From Paenibacillus odorifer (GTDB lineage: Bacteria; Bacillota; Bacilli; Paenibacillales; Paenibacillaceae): 64,000 nucleotides of DNA. The notes under the pieces were generated by a model, which saw only the letters and a list, made by a program, of their open reading frames with translations, was not told the origin of the DNA and did not search any database. The position numbers were made by a program, and so were the translations under genes. Each line of letters starts with the position of its first letter. Position 1 is the first letter of the stretch. The stretch covers positions 6,696,001-6,760,000 of the forward strand of contig NZ_CP009428.1 of the NCBI RefSeq assembly GCF_000758725.1, in the 5' to 3' direction. This document shows positions 59,842 to 64,000 of this stretch, one piece after another.

Positions 59842-60521
59842 CGCCTTATCACCTCGTTTTTGGCAATCCTCCCATCTTCAATCGAAATGATTCTGTCGGC
59901 TTGCAGGGCGATCCGTTCGTCATGCGTGATTACGATCAGTGTCTGATGATAGGTCTTATTCAGCATTTTCAATAAAACGACGATCTCAATGCTATTCCTG
60001 CTGTCCAGATTCCCGGTGGGTTCGTCGGCCAGCATGATCGCAGGATTGCCGATGATCGCCCTGCCAATCGAGACACGCTGCTGCTGTCCACCGGATAGCT
60101 GATTCGGCAGATGGTTTAATCGATGCTGCAAATTCAACGTATTCACAAGATCAGCCAATTGCTTTTGATCTACCTTTTGTTGATCCAGCAAGAGCGGCAG
60201 CGTAATATTCTCTTCCACCGTCAGGACGGGAATCAGATTGAAAAACTGGTAGATCAGCCCGATTTGCCTGCGTCTGAAGATGGCCAGCTGCGTTTCGTCC
60301 AAGGTATACGTATCCGTATCCTGAACATACACTTTCCCGCCAGTCGGTCGATCCACACCGCCCAGCATATGAAGGAGTGTCGATTTCCCCGATCCGGAAG
60401 GTCCGATAATTGCGACGAATTCACCTTTTTGGACCGAAAAGGAAACATCATCAAGCGCCTTCACCGCCGATTCGCCTGTGCCGTATATTTCGGACAAATT
60501 TTCAATTGTTAAAATCTCCAT
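59838..60521 (-). CDS. ABC transporter ATPase, MacB/LolD-like
   Basis: A 227-residue ATPase: Walker A GPSGSGKST, Q-loop IYQFFNLIPVL, signature LSGGQQQR, Walker B MLADEPTGNLD, switch ITHDERIA. GGAGGG is spaced for the ATG at 60521; another ATG two codons earlier touches that site. Paired with the permease gene by a four-base overlap. Confidence 0.93.
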   Translation of the reverse strand: MEILTIENLSEIYGTGESAVKALDDVSFSVQKGEFVAIIGPSGSGKSTLLHMLGGVDRPTGGKVYVQDTDTYTLDETQLAIFRRRQIGLIYQFFNLIPVLTVEENITLPLLLDQQKVDQKQLADLVNTLNLQHRLNHLPNQLSGGQQQRVSIGRAIIGNPAIMLADEPTGNLDSRNSIEIVVLLKMLNKTYHQTLIVITHDERIALQADRIISIEDGRIAKNEVIRR

Positions 60522-60545
60522 TGTCATCCCTCCTTCCCTAGATGC

Positions 60546-61484
60546 TCAATTCCAGGTATATACCATCTCTCTATATCCAACATCCCAAAGGGTTTCATTC
60601 CCCTCAATGGTTATCTTAAGCTCATTAGCCCCGGTGAGATAAAGGATCCTCATATCCGGCTCATGGAGCTGATCTTCTGCAGATACAGACAGGAGCTCAT
60701 GCCCGTCAACGGTAACCTTAATGCTGCCCTGAAAATCCTTATGATCAGGAATTCCATAATTCAAGCTAAGATACAGATCTCCCTTATTACCTAGCGAATA
60801 CGTATATGTTTCCTTCTTTTTACCTTCGATGCCATACACATTATATTGGGGTGTCACGTCTTGACCGCCAATCTTAAGACTGTTCTGTTTGGTTCCCGTT
60901 AATCGATTTCCGGTACTATCTTCCCATTCGTTTATCGCTACAAAAGGGGCCAACTCTTTGGTGAACACTTGATCAGCTACTCCTAAGACCCCCCACACGC
61001 CGAGCATTAAGACAGCACTGGCAATTCCCGTAGCAGTGATATTTCTCCAGTAGTTTTTTGTACGGAAGCCAATCTTGTACGCCCCGAATCCAATAGCAGC
61101 GCCCAATGAGTTCTTTATGACGTCGTTCGTGTCAAAGCTGCCGAGGAATGTTAGTGCCTGGATGGTCTCCACCACAAGAATGGACAGGATAAACCCTGTC
61201 ATGAAGCGAACAAAGCTGGTGCGGTATAACAACGGAAACAGTATGCCAAAAGGTATGAAGGCTGCAATGTTTCCAATACCCACCAAGTCCATCAGTGTCG
61301 GATGTAGAAGATCGGAAAGACCCGGCACCCTAAAAAAATCGTCCGGCAAAAAAATAAAGGTGTACTGACTGGTTAGATCTACCTTATCCGCTCTGCCGAA
61401 AGCAAAAAACATAAAATAAAGAATAATCAGGGTGTAGCCTATGGTGATAAAAAAAGTAATCTTGCGCTGCTGCTTCATTTGCAT
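60546..61484 (-). CDS. VanZ-domain membrane protein with extracytoplasmic C-terminal domain
   Basis: A 312-residue protein. The first 190 residues are VanZ-like, with four to five membrane segments and the family motif IAAFIPFGILFPLLYRT, plus NDVIKNSLGAAIGFGAY. After a further membrane segment comes about 120 residues of outside beta structure (EKKETYTYSLGNKGDLYLSL-like) not present in simple VanZ proteins. VanZ relatives confer teicoplanin-type resistance or alter the cell envelope. GGAGGT precedes the ATG at 61484. It is 24 bases upstream of the ABC ATPase, in one operon. Confidence 0.85.
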   Translation of the reverse strand: MQMKQQRKITFFITIGYTLIILYFMFFAFGRADKVDLTSQYTFIFLPDDFFRVPGLSDLLHPTLMDLVGIGNIAAFIPFGILFPLLYRTSFVRFMTGFILSILVVETIQALTFLGSFDTNDVIKNSLGAAIGFGAYKIGFRTKNYWRNITATGIASAVLMLGVWGVLGVADQVFTKELAPFVAINEWEDSTGNRLTGTKQNSLKIGGQDVTPQYNVYGIEGKKKETYTYSLGNKGDLYLSLNYGIPDHKDFQGSIKVTVDGHELLSVSAEDQLHEPDMRILYLTGANELKITIEGNETLWDVGYREMVYTWN

Positions 61485-61585
61485 GGTTGTACCTCCATCG
61501 TTCATCTGATGAATATCATTTTATCTGTCCAAAATGACTTTACAGTGACATTGGAGGTGACAGTTTAGTCACTTATGGAGTGCTG

Positions 61586-62430
61586 TTAAATCACATGCTT
61601 ATAAAATTTGATCCGAAACTCTGTACCAGTCCCGCTGTCGCTCGTTACATCAATCACGCCGTTCTGGCTTGCAATGATGCTGTGAGCCATCGCAAGCCCT
61701 ATACCGATGCTTCCTTCATTAGCATTCTTCCCTTTATAAAAACGTTTGAATATATAAGGCAAATCCTCTTTCGGAATGCCCTCTCCGTTGTCAGCAATAA
61801 CGATTTCCGTAAATAGCACGTTGTCGGAAAATGTGATGGTAATCGCACCGCCCTCAGGTGTATGCTCCACTCCATTCTTCAAAATATTGATAACCGCTTC
61901 AGCAGTCCAATGGAAATCGCCGTCAAAAGAGACGTTGTCATCCCCTGTGATGGAAACGGTCTGTCCCTTAATATCCATCGGAATCATAACCGGATCCAGT
62001 GCATTTTGGATTAGGGTTTTCATGTGTATTCGATCTTTTTTGAACGGGATAGTTCCCGCATCCATTTTCGCTAGCTTTAATAAAGATGAAACAAGCCAAT
62101 CGATCCGTTCAAGTTGAATGCGAATATGATGGGTGAACTTCGTTCTTTTGAGTGGAGGCAGATCAGGGGCGCTTAACAGATCTGCCATGACTGTCATAGA
62201 GGTGATCGGTGTTTTGAGTTGATGTGAAATATCGGAGATGGCATCGGTCAGTTGAAGCTTATCCTGCTGCAATAGAGAACGATGCTCGGAGAGCATGCGT
62301 GTCACCTTGTAAATATCATTCTTTAAGATGCTAAGCTCACCTTCTTGATTATCGCGAGGGTCAAGGGAGGCCTGGCCGCTGCTAATCTCCCGTAAATAGA
62401 TGGACAGCTTCTCTAGCTCGTAATAGTGAA
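61586..62430 (-). pseudogene. Sensor histidine kinase, N-terminal membrane part deleted
   Basis: The intact part is the cytoplasmic half of a kinase: the linker from YYELEKLSIYLREISSG (62427 on), HisKA motif SDISHQLKTPITSM, and an ATPase domain with NILKNGVEHTPEGG, DNGEGIPKEDLPYIF and GSIGIGLAMAHSII. The sensor and membrane segments are missing. The longest frame from a start begins with a GTG at 62305, without a ribosome binding site. Upstream the sequence runs directly into the beginning of a response regulator in another frame (62413-62568). This is what an internal deletion across a regulator-kinase pair leaves. It could at most make a soluble kinase fragment. Confidence 0.85.
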
Positions 62431-62568
62431 CTGATCGATGTCTTCGGCGAGCACCTTTCGGGCTGAAGCGGCATTATGGCAGAGAACAGTCCAATAAACC
62501 TCTTGCTGCAGCGAATATTCCAGTCCCGACGCGATCGTCTTATCATCTTCAACTAATAATATTTTCAT
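62413..62568 (-). pseudogene. Response regulator, truncated after 51 codons by the same deletion
   Basis: A GGATG site precedes an ATG at 62566-62568 that opens MKILLVEDDKTIASGLEYSL, clearly the start of an OmpR-type receiver domain with its Asp pair. The reading matches a regulator to about AEDIDQF (near 62430), then enters kinase sequence out of frame and stops at TAG (62413-62415). The phospho-acceptor Asp and the whole DNA-binding domain are gone, so the product cannot be a working regulator. Confidence 0.85.
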
Positions 62569-62618
62569 CTGAAGTTCATCCTTATGATTGATTTTAGAAC
62601 ATTTAATGAATTCAACGA

Positions 62619-64000
62619 CTACACAATCTCTTTATTAAAATGTCCTCTTGTGTCTGTTTCCTGATTAAAGACAGCATTATTCATAGAGCCATTTAATTTG
62701 CCTGACGCCATATGAATGACTTTCACAACCTGCTCTTTTGATTCAACTGTGAAGTTTAATCTGAGCGCCTCAATTCCTTGGATATCTTGTAGCTCATCTA
62801 AAAGATTAAGCGTCTTCCCGTTAAGGAGAGTCGTTGTACAATCATCATGGGAAATGATAGGGAACGTTCCGTGCTCATCTTTTAACTCATAGCTCTTCGT
62901 TTTGCAAATTCTGCATTGATTCATTTTTTTCATCGGACAATATTTCGTAAACATCAAAGGAGCCCTGCCATATACAATCATTTCCAGTGAAGGATAGCCG
63001 TCATTTTCTTTAACATAGGCATTCATTAAATCTTCAATTTGGCCCTTATTCAATTCATAAGATAAAGTGACTCGCTTTGCACCTAATTTATATAATTCAT
63101 AGCAACTAGTGGCATTAATAACATTTAGAGAATAGTCCGTAACAAACGGGTTTGTTTCTCTATAGTGATTAATCCCCCCATATCCTCCAATTAGTAGCTG
63201 TCCTTCTTGTTCCTTATAATCATTCTGATTTCTTCTAACCACATTTTCGTAATAGATTTCCTTAATTCCACAGCTCACGCAAGCATCGTACTGTTCCTTA
63301 GTCGTTACAGAGGCCGTAAGGTATGGTTTTCCAGGGGCAAAGCTTATTTTTTCTTTTGCTTCCAAAGCCTTGGTTCTTTTCTGCTGGCTGTTAAGCTTTA
63401 AGTCATACAAGCCCAGTACAATATCTCTTCTTGCTGCATTTAACAGTTTAGCTGGAATAAATGCATTGCATTCCTCATACTCGACATGATTAAGTTCGAA
63501 TATCGTATCATTTAATCTTGAGAATTGCTTGATTACCTGGTCTTTTGTTGTTGGATTATTAATGGCTTCGCCCAGTATTTCCTCGCTTTCATAGGAATAA
63601 TTAAAGCCTAAGCCTTCCGCATCTATGAAAAGCTTTGAATCTGGACATGCATATACTCTAATATCGAGGTCAAACCGCTTAAATTCTTTTTCCAGTGATG
63701 CTTCTAATTCTTTGTTATAGAAATAATCCTTCGTTTTATATACTAAATCTCCCTTAGACATCTTTTCTTTGATTTTGATATAGCAGACATCCTCTGCTTT
63801 GTTGATTAATTCGCCATCTTTATCGTACAGTTTGGCAACCGTTAAATTAACATCTTCATTGTTGTGACTGATTCGAATGGTATCGTTCTGATTTAAAGGA
63901 CGTGTAAGTGTTATTTCATACATGTCTTTAACAATCCCGCTGATTGTTCCAATTTCATAACCAAAGTTATTAGGTTTTAAGATGTTTGTAATATTTCTCC
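62619..64000 (-). CDS. U32-family peptidase, C-terminal part (runs off right edge)
   Basis: The reading frame stays open to the edge; the 25 codons before the internal ATG at 63923 still fit the family (ILKPNNFGYEIGTISGIVKD). So this is the C-terminal 460 or so residues of a gene that starts outside the window. It contains the DUF3656-like region (LTRPLNQNDTIRISHNNEDV) and a second U32-like barrel with the Cys-rich motif of the family's C-terminus (KYCPMKKMNQCRICKT, HDDCTTTLLN). U32 proteins act as collagenase-like peptidases or, in the RlhA/UbiU branch, in 23S rRNA hydroxylation with an iron-sulfur cluster; the spacing seen suggests the RlhA type. Confidence 0.85.
   Translation of the reverse strand, partial: RNITNILKPNNFGYEIGTISGIVKDMYEITLTRPLNQNDTIRISHNNEDVNLTVAKLYDKDGELINKAEDVCYIKIKEKMSKGDLVYKTKDYFYNKELEASLEKEFKRFDLDIRVYACPDSKLFIDAEGLGFNYSYESEEILGEAINNPTTKDQVIKQFSRLNDTIFELNHVEYEECNAFIPAKLLNAARRDIVLGLYDLKLNSQQKRTKALEAKEKISFAPGKPYLTASVTTKEQYDACVSCGIKEIYYENVVRRNQNDYKEQEGQLLIGGYGGINHYRETNPFVTDYSLNVINATSCYELYKLGAKRVTLSYELNKGQIEDLMNAYVKENDGYPSLEMIVYGRAPLMFTKYCPMKKMNQCRICKTKSYELKDEHGTFPIISHDDCTTTLLNGKTLNLLDELQDIQGIEALRLNFTVESKEQVVKVIHMASGKLNGSMNNAVFNQETDTRGHFNKEIV

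Noticed and set aside
1883..64000. Insertion sequences, integrase or prophage genes bounding the RiPP or five-gene operons
   Set aside because: No transposase, integrase, terminal inverted repeat or tRNA target was seen anywhere in the window; the A+T-richer RiPP region may be acquired, but no boundary marks show it.

Overview
The window looks like chromosomal DNA of a Gram-positive, endospore-forming Bacillota, most likely Paenibacillus or a close relative. The case rests on gene families: paired YesM-type kinases and YesN-type AraC response regulators, an LplB/YtcP/lipoprotein sugar importer without its own ATPase, a large secreted multidomain GH16 glucanase, an S-layer-homology surface protein, an orphan sporulation-type kinase, an ECF sigma/DUF4179 anti-sigma pair, and strong AGGAGG ribosome binding sites with frequent TTG starts. 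I saw no rRNA, tRNA, CRISPR array, insertion sequence or prophage genes.

Layout. 1-3.9 kb: end of a YesM/YesN pair, an Lrp regulator divergent from a VOC protein, a small membrane protein and a methyltransferase. 4.1-6.8 kb: ECF sigma, its DUF4179 anti-sigma and a secreted stand-alone copy of the anti-sigma ectodomain. 6.8-17.2 kb: orphan kinase, a glycine-riboswitch-controlled amino-acid permease, an AlkD-like protein, TetR/MFS drug efflux, a PNPOx-like protein divergent from a MocR regulator, and two cell-envelope proteins. 17.5-23.8 kb: a five-gene minus-strand operon (zinc dehydrogenase, odd GH13 protein, solute-binding-like protein with no signal peptide, RibD-like reductase, MATE exporter) whose product is unknown. 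24-36.3 kb: a TPR-SMI1/KNR4 protein, then a beta-1,3-glucan locus with intracellular GH16, two permeases, binding lipoprotein, YesM/YesN system and a secreted laminarinase with a CBM56-like tail.

36.5-47.8 kb holds what I consider the most interesting system: a ribosomally made, post-translationally modified peptide (RiPP) cluster. An uncalled 49-residue precursor (40067-40216) ends in a five-cysteine core (ACINLCCWNCCFQI). It is followed by its own terminator, two different radical SAM/SPASM enzymes, an M50-type membrane protease with an N-terminal PqqD-like domain, and a MacB-like ABC exporter pair. Divergently encoded are a LytTR regulator fused to a degenerate ABC ATPase and an ABC-2 type transporter, candidates for regulation and self-immunity. 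The architecture is like the B. subtilis yydFGHIJ epipeptide operon, but has two SPASM maturases and an unrelated, cysteine-rich precursor.

47.8-64 kb: YceI protein, a MarR/oxidoreductase pair with twin palindromic operators, an S-layer-anchored protein with a possible clan-CD cysteine peptidase domain, a PNPOx-like protein, an S51 peptidase, a DUF2785 protein, a WYL regulator, a MacB/FtsX-type ABC transporter, a VanZ-domain protein, a two-component system destroyed by an internal deletion that joins the response-regulator start to the kinase middle, and a U32 peptidase that runs off the right edge.

All assignments come from reading sequence and recalled family features; no database search was run.
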